Notes: generated by a model not told the origin, from the letters alone. A stretch of 64,000 bases of DNA from [Actinomadura] parvosata subsp. kistnae (GCF_900323885.1 NZ_OOHJ01000018.1:1098501-1162500), one strand, 5' to 3'; shown: positions 34,022 to 42,612, counted from the stretch's first letter. Numbers and translations: made by a program.

Positions 34022-35701
34022 CTACCCCTTCGGCGTGGAGGTGGGCGTGGGCGTCGTCGCCGTGGGCGAGGGCGAGCCGTCCTCGGGGCAGACGCTGTCG
34101 ACCACGACGAGCGTGACCGTGGTGCCCTTGGTGACCGGCTTGTTCGCGCCCGGCGTGGTCGCCTTGACCCGGCCGCAGCGCATGCCGTCGGTGGTGGTGG
34201 TCTGGTCGTCGGGGTTCGACAGCAGGCCGGCCGCCTCGATCATGTCCACCGCCTCCAGGTAGCGCCTGCCGACCACGTTCGGCATCAGCACCTTGTTGCC
34301 GGACGCGGTCGGGCTCGGCGACTTCGACGTGGACGGCGGAGGGGTCGAGGGCGTGCCGGACGGCGTCTTCGTCGGCTCCTCGGTCTTCTCCGGCACCTGT
34401 TGCGACCTCGTCGGCGGCCGGGTGGTCGGCCGCGGCTCCTCCGTCGTCGGGTCGGGCTCGGGCTCCGAGGTCTTGGACGGGGGCCTGGCCGTCTTGGTGG
34501 GCTTGGTGTCGTTGCCCTGGTAGGTGGCGGTGACCGTGGGCTCAGGAGCGCCGAGGGGCATGCCCGTCAGCGCCACTGCGGTGGCGCCCGCGCCGAGCAC
34601 GACCGCCGCGGCGATGCCCGCGATCAGCCCGGTCCTGCGCGGCGCCTTGGCCGCACGGCGGCTCCCGCGCCGGTCGGAGATCGTGGTGTCCTCGTGCGCC
34701 ATCCTGGCGCCCGTCTGGTACGGGCCCGAGTCGTGCTGGCCGGCCGCCTGCTGGTACTGCTGCTGTTGCTGGTACTGGCCGGTCGGCTGTTGCTGGTACT
34801 GCTGACCGGTCGGCTGCTGCTGGTACTGCTGCTGCGGCGGCTGGGCCATCGTGGAGCCGGTGGCCAGCTCGGGCACGGCGGGCGCCTGCCCGCTGGCGAT
34901 CGCCCTGGCGGCCTCGCTCATCGCGCGGGCGCTCGGGTAGCGCCTGGCCGGGTCCTTCGACAGGGCGATGTCCACCAGCGTGCGCACCGCCTGCGGGATG
35001 TCCTGGGGCAGCGGCGGCGGGGCCTCGCGGATGTGCTTGAGCGCGATCGTGACCGCGCTGTCACCGTCGAAGGGCCGCTGGCCCACCAGGCACTCGTACG
35101 CGACCACGCCGAGCGCGTAGATGTCCACGGCGGGCGTCACGGGAGCGCCCTCGGCCTGCTCGGGAGCGCAGTAGGCGGCGGTGCCGAGCACCATGCCGGC
35201 GTCGGTGAGCCGGCTGGCGATGTCGGAGCGGGCGATGCCGAAGTCGGTGAGGACGAGCGTGCCGTCGCGCTGCACGAGCAGGTTGCCCGGCTTGACGTCG
35301 CGGTGGACGATGCCCTGGTCGTGCACCGCCTGCAAGGCCGAGGCGGCCTGCGCGATGAGCTCCATGGCGGGCTGCGGCGGGATGCGCCCCAGCCGGCCGA
35401 GCAGACGGTCGAGCGGCTCGCCGTCGACGAACTTCATCACCAGGTAGACGGTGTCGCCGCTGACGCCGTAGTCGTAGACGTCGACCACGCCGGAGTGGTT
35501 GATCGTGGCCATCGCCCGCGCCTCCCCCTGGAAGCGAGCGACGAACCCGGGGTCCTGCATGCGGCCTGGGAGCAGCACTTTGACGGCGACGGTGCGTGCG
35601 AGCACGACATCCTCGCCCCGCCACACCTCACCCATGCCACCGGCGCCGATGCGGGTATCCAGCCGATACCGCCCCGCCAGCGTCGTCCCTTGGGCCACCA
35701 T
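34022..35701 (-). CDS. PASTA-domain Ser/Thr protein kinase
   Basis: A 559-residue transmembrane kinase. The kinase domain (residues 12-275) is complete: GAGGMGEVW glycine loop, VAVKVLL lysine, HRDVKPGNLL catalytic loop, DFGIARS and GTAAYCAPEQ activation segment. A Gln-rich repeat linker (QQYQQQPTG units) and basic stretch lead to one transmembrane helix (TGLIAGIAAAVVLGAGATAV). Outside are a Pro/Thr-rich stalk and a single PASTA domain (MPNVVGRRYLEAVDMIEAAG), ending in another Thr/Pro tail. PASTA domains bind muropeptides or lipid II, so a cell-wall-sensing role is likely; four PASTA units are usual in PknB, here there is one. SD GGGGGA before the ATG. Confidence 0.9.
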   Translation of the reverse strand: MVAQGTTLAGRYRLDTRIGAGGMGEVWRGEDVVLARTVAVKVLLPGRMQDPGFVARFQGEARAMATINHSGVVDVYDYGVSGDTVYLVMKFVDGEPLDRLLGRLGRIPPQPAMELIAQAASALQAVHDQGIVHRDVKPGNLLVQRDGTLVLTDFGIARSDIASRLTDAGMVLGTAAYCAPEQAEGAPVTPAVDIYALGVVAYECLVGQRPFDGDSAVTIALKHIREAPPPLPQDIPQAVRTLVDIALSKDPARRYPSARAMSEAARAIASGQAPAVPELATGSTMAQPPQQQYQQQPTGQQYQQQPTGQYQQQQQYQQAAGQHDSGPYQTGARMAHEDTTISDRRGSRRAAKAPRRTGLIAGIAAAVVLGAGATAVALTGMPLGAPEPTVTATYQGNDTKPTKTARPPSKTSEPEPDPTTEEPRPTTRPPTRSQQVPEKTEEPTKTPSGTPSTPPPSTSKSPSPTASGNKVLMPNVVGRRYLEAVDMIEAAGLLSNPDDQTTTTDGMRCGRVKATTPGANKPVTKGTTVTLVVVDSVCPEDGSPSPTATTPTPTSTPKG

Positions 35702-35944
35702 GATTCCCCCGCTACCCCCCTACCATCCGTAACCCTCTTACCTCGCCCACCCCGCGGATCTCCAACAAAGCGAAGTTTTGTCGCGGTGAGGTAACACAGT
35801 GGTCACGGAACTCAGAGAGTGTACGACTCACCTGACCCACATGCCACTCAAATGCCTCAAGCCGTACAAAGCCTATCCTGGGGCCTTCCGGCGGTACTTG
35901 TCCGCGTTTCCGGGAACTCGGCGACCCCATGAGAGGCTCATCTC

Positions 35945-36325
35945 ATGACGCTCACTCCAGGTCTGCGCGCTCACCTGCTCATCATGGTCGAGATGGAGGA
36001 CACCGCGAAGCGGATCGGCAGCGGGGACGTGCCCGTGCTGGCCACGCCCCGGCTGCTCGCGCTGGCGGAGGCGGCGACCGTACGCGCCGTCGAGAAGCAC
36101 CTCGCGCCCGGCGAGACGTCCGTCGGCACCCGGGTCGAGCTCGACCACCTGGCCGCCAGCCCGCTCGGCGCCCACGTCCAGGTGAGCGTGGAGCTCGTCG
36201 AGGTGGACGGGCGGCGGCTGGTCTTCGCGTTCGAGGCGCACGAGCAGAGCACGGTGGTCGGCAAGGGCAGGATCGAGCGCGTCGTGGTCGACCGCGCGAA
36301 GTTCCTCGCGCGCGCCACTCGCTGA
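35945..36325 (+). CDS. Hotdog-fold thioesterase, FlK-like
   Basis: A 126-residue hotdog protein related to the fluoroacetyl-CoA thioesterase FlK group: VPVLATPRLLALAEAATVRA, GETSVGTRVELDHLAASPLG and FEAHEQSTVVGKGRIERVVV. The catalytic-type Glu lies in LAEAATV and a His in DHLA. It probably hydrolyses acyl-CoA thioesters in housekeeping; substrate unknown. AGAGG precedes the ATG within a small inverted repeat (ATGAGAGGCTCATCTCAT) that could shield the start. Confidence 0.8.
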   Translation: MTLTPGLRAHLLIMVEMEDTAKRIGSGDVPVLATPRLLALAEAATVRAVEKHLAPGETSVGTRVELDHLAASPLGAHVQVSVELVEVDGRRLVFAFEAHEQSTVVGKGRIERVVVDRAKFLARATR

Positions 36326-36401
36326 GAGCGCGCCATTTGCTGAGAGCGCGCGGCTCGATGACGGCGCGCCCCCCTTTGCCGGCGCCCACCTCGGCCGGTG
36401 A

Positions 36402-37697
36402 TCACACCCGGCCGCGGTCGATCACCCGGGCCAGCGCCTCGACCGCGTGCGGATCGTACGCGCTCCCTGACGACAGCCGGATCCGCTCCAGCGCCGCCCC
36501 GCCCCGGTCACGGTCGGTGGAGGGCCCCACGAGGTCGTCGTAGGCGTTGGCCACCTTGATGATGCGGCTCGACAGCGGCGGGTCGTCGGTGATCGGGTCG
36601 CACTGCCGGCTGACCACCTCGGCCACCCGGTCGAGCACGCCCGTCTGCCTGATCACCTCCGCGCCCAGCTCCGCGATGCGGCGGGCCTGCTCGGGCTCGG
36701 TCAGCACGGTCGCCCCGCCGGGGATCGGGTCGCGCAGCGAGAGCTGGCCGATGTCGTGCATCAGCGCGGCGTACTCCAGCTCCAGCAGCTCGGGCTCGGC
36801 CATGCCCAGCTCCCTGCCGATGGCGACCGCCAGGCGGCTGACCCGGCGCGAGTGCCCCGGCTCGACGTAGCCGCCCACCTCGGTGACCCGCGACAGCGCG
36901 CGCACGGTCTGCAGGTAGGTGGCCCTGATGCCGGCGTACTTGCGGAAGGCCACCTGCGTGACCAGCAGCGGCGCCGCGAACACCAGCAGCGCCACGAGGT
37001 CCATGCTGTGCGTGGCCAGCGCGAGCAGCACGCCGGAGGAGGCCACGGCGGCGCCCAGCGGGAAGGCCATGTTGATCTCGTCGCGCACGGCCACCCTGAA
37101 CGCCGTGCGCACCTGCTCGGCCCGCAGCAGCGCGGCGATCAGCACGTCGATGAGCAGGGTGATCGCGATGAGCGTGACCATGACCACGAGCGCCGGCCAC
37201 CACGTGCGGGTCGGCGGCTTGGTCATCTCGTACAGCGGGGCCGCCAGCGGCCGGAACGCGAAGGCCAGCAACGCGCCGGTGAGCAGCCGCCTGGCCATCG
37301 CGTCGAGGCGCGGCGGCCGGCCCACCGCGAGGTGCGGGAGCGCTCCCGCCGTCATGCCGACGGCGATCACGGCCACGACCTGCAACGCGGGATGCTCCAA
37401 CGGGGTCTGGCTGAGGTCGAGCAGCAGCGTGTAACCGAGCGCCGCGGCGGCCCCGATCGGCGCGACCTCCCTGTTGCCCGGCATGGTGAGCCTGGCCAGC
37501 TCCCCCACCGCGATCAGCGCCCCGAACCCGACCGCGATCTCCGGCTGTGTGAGCCCCACCGCCGCCGTGTGCGCCACGCCCACCAGCGCGACCAGGCCGG
37601 CCGCGCAGATGAGCAGGAGCTGGCCGGAGTCGAGGCGGCGCAGGACCGTGCTCAGCGAGCGCCCGGTCGTGCGCCTGACGCGCTCAGTGGTGATCAT
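36402..37697 (-). CDS. Membrane HD-domain protein, degenerate HD-GYP
   Basis: A 431-residue protein. The N-terminal half has about six transmembrane helices (LLLICAAGLVALVGVAHTAA; QVVAVIAVGMTAGALPHLAV; ALVVMVTLIAITLLIDVLIA; LVALLVFAAPLLVTQVAF). The C-terminal HD domain keeps HSRRVSRLAVAIGRELGM and AALMHDIGQLSL but lacks the HHEKxDGxGYP signature expected of a c-di-GMP phosphodiesterase. ATG 37697 overlaps the stop of the intact HD-GYP gene upstream (ATGA), so the two are made together. A catalytically weak partner or regulatory subunit is the simplest inference. A longer frame to 37802 only runs back into the upstream gene. Confidence 0.82.
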   Translation of the reverse strand: MITTERVRRTTGRSLSTVLRRLDSGQLLLICAAGLVALVGVAHTAAVGLTQPEIAVGFGALIAVGELARLTMPGNREVAPIGAAAALGYTLLLDLSQTPLEHPALQVVAVIAVGMTAGALPHLAVGRPPRLDAMARRLLTGALLAFAFRPLAAPLYEMTKPPTRTWWPALVVMVTLIAITLLIDVLIAALLRAEQVRTAFRVAVRDEINMAFPLGAAVASSGVLLALATHSMDLVALLVFAAPLLVTQVAFRKYAGIRATYLQTVRALSRVTEVGGYVEPGHSRRVSRLAVAIGRELGMAEPELLELEYAALMHDIGQLSLRDPIPGGATVLTEPEQARRIAELGAEVIRQTGVLDRVAEVVSRQCDPITDDPPLSSRIIKVANAYDDLVGPSTDRDRGGAALERIRLSSGSAYDPHAVEALARVIDRGRV

Positions 37698-39049
37698 GAT
37701 CCGGTCACGACCTGGATGGGCATCGTCGGGTCGTCGTGGTCCTTGATCGTCGCCTCGGCGGCGTCGGGCGGCGGCTGGTCCGCGCGGCGCGGCGGCTGCC
37801 ACGGCTCACGCTCCAGCGCCCGGATGAAGGCCGCCACCATGACCGGGTCGAAGTGCGTGCCCGCGCTCTTGCGCAGCTCCTCGACGGCCTCGGGCACCGG
37901 ACGCGCGCCCCGGTAGGAGCGGTCGGAGGTCATCGAGTCGAACGCGTCGGCCACCGCGATCACCTTCGCGAACTCGGGGATCTCGTCGCCCGCCAGCCCC
38001 ATCGGATAGCCGGTGCCGTCGTGCTTCTCGTGGTGGTGCATGATGCCGGCGTACGCCTCGTCGAGGAAGCCGATGCCCCGGACGATCTCCAGCCCGCGCA
38101 TCGGATGCAGCTGGATCGCCGCGAACTCCTCCTCGGTGAGCGGCCCGTCCTTCTGCAGCACCTTCGTCGGCACGCCGAGCTTGCCCACGTCGTGCAGCAT
38201 GCCGGCGTACCGGATGGCCCGCACCCGCTCCACGCCCATGCCGATCTCCTGCGCGATCATGGACGAGGCGTGGGAGACGCGCGTGCAGTGGCCCCTGGTG
38301 TAGTAGTCCTTCGTCTCGACGGCCTGGCAGAGCGCGGCGATCGTGGCGTCGTACGAGCGCTGCTGCGCGTGGTACTGACCGAACGCCCACCGCGCCACGA
38401 ACAGCGGCAGCAGCACCAGCACCGCCGAGATCGACGCCACCGTGGCCCACAGGCCCGCCACCAGCAGCCCGAACGTCCCATAGCCCAGGTACGACAGCAG
38501 GAACTGCGCCATGCCGCGCATCGGCACCTCGGTGGCCCGCACCCGCGTGGCCAGCCCGACCATGGTGAGCGTGAGCGCGATGTTGAGCGGCACGAACACG
38601 GCCGTGGCGGCGGCGTACGGGCCGATGAGGTCGTCGAAGGCGTTGACCTCGGGCACGCCCACGCGGCCGTCCAGCGCCTCGTAGACGCGCCCCGCGACGA
38701 AGCCGCAGATGGCGAACTGCGCGCCGTTGAACAGGCGTTTGATCAGCGGCAGGCCCGGCCGCACGCTGAGCACCGCCGTCAGCCCCACCAGCGCGGCGCC
38801 CCCGGGCCCCAGCAGCACCACGGCGGCCAGCGAGGCCGAGAAGCTCACCGACACCGCGAACTGCTCCACGTTCAGGAGCGTCGGCATCGACTCGCACACC
38901 AGGAACAGCAGGGCCAGCACCAGGAGGATGTCGAGGTCCTGCGTGGCCACGGGCGGGCCCGAGACCATCACGCCGCGTACGACGAGAGCGGCCGCCGCGG
39001 CGATCACGGCGACCAGATAGACCCTTGCGGGCCACGGCAGATCACGCAT
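37694..39049 (-). CDS. Membrane HD-GYP domain protein (c-di-GMP phosphodiesterase type)
   Basis: A 451-residue protein with about seven N-terminal membrane helices of the MASE-like kind (VYLVAVIAAAAALVVRGVMV, FSASLAAVVLLGPGGAALVG, YGTFGLLVAGLWATVASISA). The C-terminal HD-GYP domain is complete: HCTRVSHASSMIAQEIGM, MLHDVGKLGVP, and IMHHHEKHDGTGYPMGL, followed by VADAFDSMTSDRSYR. HD-GYP proteins hydrolyse cyclic di-GMP (established for several), so this may shape development or envelope behaviour. A 35-codon ORF with a strong ribosome site lies just upstream. Confidence 0.87.
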   Translation of the reverse strand: MRDLPWPARVYLVAVIAAAAALVVRGVMVSGPPVATQDLDILLVLALLFLVCESMPTLLNVEQFAVSVSFSASLAAVVLLGPGGAALVGLTAVLSVRPGLPLIKRLFNGAQFAICGFVAGRVYEALDGRVGVPEVNAFDDLIGPYAAATAVFVPLNIALTLTMVGLATRVRATEVPMRGMAQFLLSYLGYGTFGLLVAGLWATVASISAVLVLLPLFVARWAFGQYHAQQRSYDATIAALCQAVETKDYYTRGHCTRVSHASSMIAQEIGMGVERVRAIRYAGMLHDVGKLGVPTKVLQKDGPLTEEEFAAIQLHPMRGLEIVRGIGFLDEAYAGIMHHHEKHDGTGYPMGLAGDEIPEFAKVIAVADAFDSMTSDRSYRGARPVPEAVEELRKSAGTHFDPVMVAAFIRALEREPWQPPRRADQPPPDAAEATIKDHDDPTMPIQVVTGS

Positions 39050-39067
39050 TGCGGCCCCCCACGGCGA

Positions 39068-39175
39068 TCAGGTCCAGGACACCCCAGGAGGAAGAACCGC
39101 TCCGGCGATCAGCATGACCACCGGGGTGATCAGCACGACGGCCGTGAGCAGCCGGGCGACCGTAACCTTGGACAT
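39068..39175 (-). CDS. Small single-pass membrane protein (35 aa)
   Basis: Start ATG 39175 has GGAGG seven bases upstream, one of the best ribosome sites in the region, and the ORF ends 18 bases before the HD-GYP start. The product MSKVTVARLLTAVVLITP plus the rest is one hydrophobic helix (about residues 8-29, VARLLTAVVLI...VVMLIAGAVL) ending PPGVSWT. Too short for family assignment. Its position suggests co-transcription with the HD-GYP pair, perhaps as a regulator of the membrane sensor or as a leader peptide. Confidence 0.6.
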   Translation of the reverse strand: MSKVTVARLLTAVVLITPVVMLIAGAVLPPGVSWT

Positions 39176-39273
39176 CCACATGCCTCCACGTCGACTTGTG
39201 GGGTTCACGCTACAGAACCGGACGTGGCCGTATGGGCTGAGTCGGAAATCGCAAGCAAAGCGTAATCAAGCCA

Positions 39274-40215
39274 CTACTTCGCGCGACGGCTCGCGGCCCA
39301 CTCGACGGTCTTCTTCACGCCGGTCGACAGGTCCGTACGCGGCTGCCAGCCCAGCCCCTCGTGCGCCGGCACCGGATCGACCGCCATCGCCGGCAGGTCG
39401 CCCACGCGCGGCGGCGCGAAACCGGGCTTGTCCTGGGCGCCGGCCGCGTCGGCGATCAGCGAGTGCAGCCGCCGGTCGGTCGTCTGGATGCCGGTGCCGA
39501 GGTTGAAGCGGCGGCCGTTGCCCTCGCCGCCGCACGCCCTGACGAAGCCGTCGACCACGTCGCCGACGTAGACGTAGTCGCGGGTCTGGGTGCCGTCGCC
39601 GTACAGGACCGTCGGCGTGCCGTTGAGCAGCGCGTCGGTGAAGATCGCCACGACGCCGGCCTCGCCGTCGGGCGACTGGCGCGGGCCGTAGACGTTCGAC
39701 AGCACCAGAGTGGTGTACTCGATGCCGTACAGGGCGCGGAACGTGGCCAGGTAGATCTCGCCGCTCAGCTTGGAGGCGGCGTAAGGAGAGCGCGGGTCCG
39801 TGGCCGCGTCGCCCGGCACCGGGATCGTCGCCGGACGGCCGTAGACGGCCACCGACGAGGCGAACACCACCTTGCGGGTGCGCCCCTCGTGGGCGGCGTT
39901 CAGCACGGCCGCCGTGCCCTCGACGTTGAGCCGGGCGTCGTGGGCCGGGTCGATGACGCTCTTGCGCACGCTGATCTGCGCCGCCAGATGGCAGACCACC
40001 TCCGGCTGCAGCTCGGCCATCAGCCCGACCAGCGCCGGATCCCTGATGTCCATCTCGTGCAGCCGGAACCGGTCGCTGCGCGCCGCCTCCACCAGGTTGT
40101 CGCGCGAGCCGGACGACAGGTCGTCGACGACGTGCACCTCGTGCCCGTCGGCCAGGAGGCGATCGACGAGATTCGAACCGATGAACCCGGCACCCCCGGT
40201 GACCAGAACGCGCAT
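39274..40215 (-). CDS. NAD-dependent epimerase/dehydratase (GalE-like, SDR)
   Basis: A 313-residue extended SDR. The Rossmann motif is VTGGAGFIGSNLVDRLL, the conserved DDLSSG follows, the catalytic pair is SPYAASK (Tyr/Lys) with upstream Ser in FASSVAVYG, and YGPRQSP and RDYVYVGDVVDG are typical of UDP-glucose/GlcNAc 4-epimerases. It probably supplies sugar nucleotides for cell-wall glycans. The ATG has TAGGAT seven bases upstream and no Shine-Dalgarno, so it may be leaderless. Substrate cannot be fixed. Confidence 0.85.
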   Translation of the reverse strand: MRVLVTGGAGFIGSNLVDRLLADGHEVHVVDDLSSGSRDNLVEAARSDRFRLHEMDIRDPALVGLMAELQPEVVCHLAAQISVRKSVIDPAHDARLNVEGTAAVLNAAHEGRTRKVVFASSVAVYGRPATIPVPGDAATDPRSPYAASKLSGEIYLATFRALYGIEYTTLVLSNVYGPRQSPDGEAGVVAIFTDALLNGTPTVLYGDGTQTRDYVYVGDVVDGFVRACGGEGNGRRFNLGTGIQTTDRRLHSLIADAAGAQDKPGFAPPRVGDLPAMAVDPVPAHEGLGWQPRTDLSTGVKKTVEWAASRRAK

Positions 40216-40222
40216 GAAGGAG

Positions 40223-40228
40223 ATCCTA
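40223..40228 (-). promoter_or_regulatory. -10 element of a leaderless promoter (minus strand)
   Basis: Minus-strand TAGGAT, seven bases before the ATG at 40215. A GAAGGAG string on the plus strand is coincidental. Confidence 0.4.
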
Positions 40229-40257
40229 GTCCGCCCCTGGTCCCGGTCGGCCGCTCG

Positions 40258-40524
40258 TCAGTCGGCCAGCTCCGAACGTACCTGCGCGATGCGGGCCAGC
40301 ACCTTGCTGCGCAGGTCGGCGGGGACCGGGTCGCACCCGCAGTGCTTGTGCACCAGAGCCTTGACCGCCTTGTCGAGGTCGTACTCCTTCAGGCACGGGC
40401 TGCACTCGTCGAGGTGCACGCGGATCTCCGCGACGTCCCCCTCGGTCAGCTCACCGTCGAGGTAGGAGTACACCTTGTCGAGGACCTCGCGACAGTCGGT
40501 GTCATGCGGGTTTCCACAGCTCAT
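40258..40524 (-). CDS. rsrA: Zinc-binding redox anti-sigma factor RsrA
   Basis: An 88-residue ZAS-family anti-sigma factor. Cys3, Cys11, His37, Cys41 and Cys44 (HLDECSPC) sit at exactly the residue numbers known to matter in Streptomyces RsrA, and an extra HCGC pair lies at 61-64. In its reduced zinc form it holds SigR; disulphide stress releases it (established for RsrA). ATG overlaps the sigR stop by four bases, ensuring stoichiometric synthesis. Confidence 0.93.
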   Translation of the reverse strand: MSCGNPHDTDCREVLDKVYSYLDGELTEGDVAEIRVHLDECSPCLKEYDLDKAVKALVHKHCGCDPVPADLRSKVLARIAQVRSELAD

Positions 40525-41237
40525 TTCGATCCCTCCGCCGGGACCAGGCCACGCTCGCGAGCATAGTCCTCAAGGAGGCCCCGCAGCTGCCTGCGTCCTC
40601 TGTGCAGCCTCGACATCACGGTGCCGATCGGAGTGCCCATGATGTCGGCGATCTCCTTATAAGGGAAGCCTTCGACGTCCGCCAGGTAGACGGCGATCCT
40701 GAACTCCTCCGGCAGGGCCGCGAGCGCCTGCTTGATGTCGCCGTCGGGCAGATGCTCCAGCGCCTCCACCTCGGCCGACTTCAGCCCGCTCGAGGTGTGG
40801 GACTCGGCGCGCGCCAGCTGCCAGTCCTCGATCTCCTCGGTGCCCGACTGCTTCGGCTCGCGCTGCTTCTTGCGATAGCTGTTGATGAAGGTGTTGGTCA
40901 GGATCCGGTAGAGCCACGCCTTGAGATTCGTGCCCTGCTGGAACTGGTGGAACGACGCGAACGCCTTGGCGAAGGTCTCCTGCAGCAGGTCCTCCGCGTC
41001 CGCGGGATTTCGGGTCATCCGGAGCGCGGCGGAGTAGAGCTGCTCGAGATACGGCATGACGTCGCGCTCGAATCGCTCGCTTCGCTGCTCCAGCGTCTCC
41101 GCGCCTGTCGCGGGCACCGGACCCACCCCCCTAAGATCACCGGTGGCCGGCTGTGGCGGTACACCGTACTCAGGGGAGGATACCCGCTGGCCCGCGACCG
41201 CTCGGTCAGCGGGCCGGGGTTCTACCAATGTGAGCAT
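40521..41237 (-). CDS. sigR: Disulphide-stress ECF sigma factor SigR (SigH)
   Basis: An ECF sigma factor: region 2 FERDVMPYLEQLYSAALRMT, DAEDLLQETFAKAF and NLKAWLYRILTNTFINSYR; region 4 LPEEFRIAVYLADVEGFPYK and GTPIGTVMSRLHRGRRQLRG. It drives thioredoxin and thiol-repair genes. Two products are plausible. The long form starts at ATG 41237, just behind a SigR-type promoter. The short form would start at GTG 41126 (VGPVPATG..., aligning with S. coelicolor SigR) or GTG 41117, both near AGGGGGG. This mirrors the unstable long and stable short isoforms known in S. coelicolor. A still earlier ATG at 41315 is upstream of the promoter and unlikely. Confidence 0.9.
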   Translation of the reverse strand: MLTLVEPRPADRAVAGQRVSSPEYGVPPQPATGDLRGVGPVPATGAETLEQRSERFERDVMPYLEQLYSAALRMTRNPADAEDLLQETFAKAFASFHQFQQGTNLKAWLYRILTNTFINSYRKKQREPKQSGTEEIEDWQLARAESHTSSGLKSAEVEALEHLPDGDIKQALAALPEEFRIAVYLADVEGFPYKEIADIMGTPIGTVMSRLHRGRRQLRGLLEDYARERGLVPAEGSK

Positions 41238-41246
41238 GCTCGTCGC

Positions 41247-41273
41247 AACACGCCCGCGCCCTTGTCTGTTCCC
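41247..41273 (-). promoter_or_regulatory. SigR-type autoregulatory promoter
   Basis: Minus-strand GGGAAC (41273-41268), an 18-base spacer, then GTT (41249-41247), close to the SigR consensus GGGAAT-N18-GTT. The long-form ATG is only nine bases further, so the stress transcript would be nearly leaderless. Confidence 0.7.
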
Positions 41274-41359
41274 GCAAGATAGAAGGTACGAAGGACCCGG
41301 TGCGGGGAACGTCATACGTACCGGCTGGTAGCCCTTTTTCCGGAACCCAGGAGTCGCGT

Positions 41360-42103
41360 GTGCTGCCCATTCCGGCCGAGGAACTGAACGGCTCAGGGAC
41401 GCTCGGGCCGTACTGGACCTTCTACCGTGCCGTAGCCGCCGAACAACTCAACCGATGGCTCCCCGCCGAACCCTCCGTGATCCTCGATCTGTCCGGCGGG
41501 CGCGGCAAGTGGTCCGGCCAGGCCGCCAGGCTCGGGCATCGGGTCGTCGAGGTGCTCGACTTCCGCCGGACCGCCGACGGGCAGTCCCGGCTGCGCGACG
41601 CCGACCGCGTCCGCCACGTACGCGCCGACGACCTCTCCTTCCTCCCCGACGCCAGCGTCGACGCCGTGCTCGCCGAGGAACGCGCCATGTCGATCGAGCT
41701 CATGGCCGAGTCCGCCATGAGCGACGTCGCCAGAGTGCTGCGGCCCGGCGGCCGCGCCCTGATCTGCGTCGACTCGCTGGTGCTCGGCATGGCGATTCTG
41801 GCCGAGCAGGAGCAGTGGCAGCACCTGCGGCAGACCGGCGAGGTCATGCTCGTGCCCTGGCCCGACGGCAGCATCACGCGCTGCTTCAGCAGCGGGCAGC
41901 TGCGCGAGCTGCTCGTCGGGGCCGGGCTGGAGGTCGAGTGGATGCGGCCGCGCACCGTCCTGTCGCCGTCCACCGTCGACCACGTGCTGAGCTCGGACGC
42001 GCGGGCGCTCAACTACCTGGTACGGACCGAGCTCGAAGCCCAGCCCAACGACGACGACACGGTGGGCATCCACCTCGTCGCCAGCGCCCGCCGTCCCGGC
42101 TAG
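41360..42103 (+). CDS. Class I SAM-dependent methyltransferase
   Basis: A 247-residue cytoplasmic methyltransferase. The GTG at 41360 has CAGGAG six bases upstream; earlier in-frame codons lie inside the divergent sigR leader. SAM motif I is reduced to ILDLSGGRGKWSGQAARLG (binding glycines present), with EVLDFR as motif II and DLSFLPDASVDAVLAEERAM as motif IV. VARVLRPGGRALICV completes the fold. The acceptor is unknown. It is divergent from sigR, so shared control by SigR is possible but not shown. Confidence 0.78.
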   Translation: MLPIPAEELNGSGTLGPYWTFYRAVAAEQLNRWLPAEPSVILDLSGGRGKWSGQAARLGHRVVEVLDFRRTADGQSRLRDADRVRHVRADDLSFLPDASVDAVLAEERAMSIELMAESAMSDVARVLRPGGRALICVDSLVLGMAILAEQEQWQHLRQTGEVMLVPWPDGSITRCFSSGQLRELLVGAGLEVEWMRPRTVLSPSTVDHVLSSDARALNYLVRTELEAQPNDDDTVGIHLVASARRPG

Positions 42104-42160
42104 TCCGGGCTGGTTCCGGCTAGCCGGGCTGGTCCGGGCTGGTCGCGGCTAGGAGCGTCC
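42104..42160 (+). repeat. Short GGCTGGTCCGGCTAG-type repeats behind the methyltransferase
   Basis: Several imperfect copies of CCGGGCTGGT and CGGCTAG follow the stop codon. They may be a small expansion like those further downstream; no terminator hairpin with a T tract is obvious. Confidence 0.5.
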
Positions 42161-42279
42161 CGTACACCTGCTGGGCCTGGGGCGCCTCTTGCGCCGGCTC
42201 ACCCGCCGCGGTCACCGCGCCCGGCGTCCTTCGCGCCGCCGTTCTTCGTGTCCGGCGGCTTCGGGACGTCATGGGCGGC

Positions 42280-42612
42280 TCAGCGGCGGCGTTCCTGCTT
42301 GCCCTGGCACTGCACGCAGCGCGCGGCCTCCGGACGGGCCTCCAGCCGGCCCTCCGGAACCGGGCTGCCGCAGTCGACGCACCTCCCGTACACGCCTTCG
42401 TCGATGCGCTTGAGCGCCTCCATGATCGCCTGCCGCTGCGCGGTGGCCACGGTCAGCATGGCTTGAGCACGGTCGGCGTCGGTCAGGTCGGAGCCGGCGT
42501 CCGCCGCGGAGTGCTCACGTACGGCGACGGGGTCGCCCTGGAGGACCCCGATCGAACGATCCAGTTCCGCGAGCATGTCTTCCAGCCGCTCACGAGCGGT
42601 CGTGACGTCCAC
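42280..42612 (-). CDS. DksA/TraR-type C4 zinc-finger protein
   Basis: A 110-residue protein. GTG 42612 has GGAGGTG seven bases upstream. An N-terminal coiled coil (TTARERLEDMLAELDRSIGV, ALKRIDEGVYG) precedes the C4 zinc finger CVDCG...CVQCQ, the TraR/DksA family pattern; in between, DVTTARERL and DAGSDLTDADRAQ are typical of the actinobacterial members. DksA proteins act in the RNA-polymerase secondary channel; whether this one does cannot be told from the sequence. Basic end KQERRR. Confidence 0.83.
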   Translation of the reverse strand: MDVTTARERLEDMLAELDRSIGVLQGDPVAVREHSAADAGSDLTDADRAQAMLTVATAQRQAIMEALKRIDEGVYGRCVDCGSPVPEGRLEARPEAARCVQCQGKQERRR

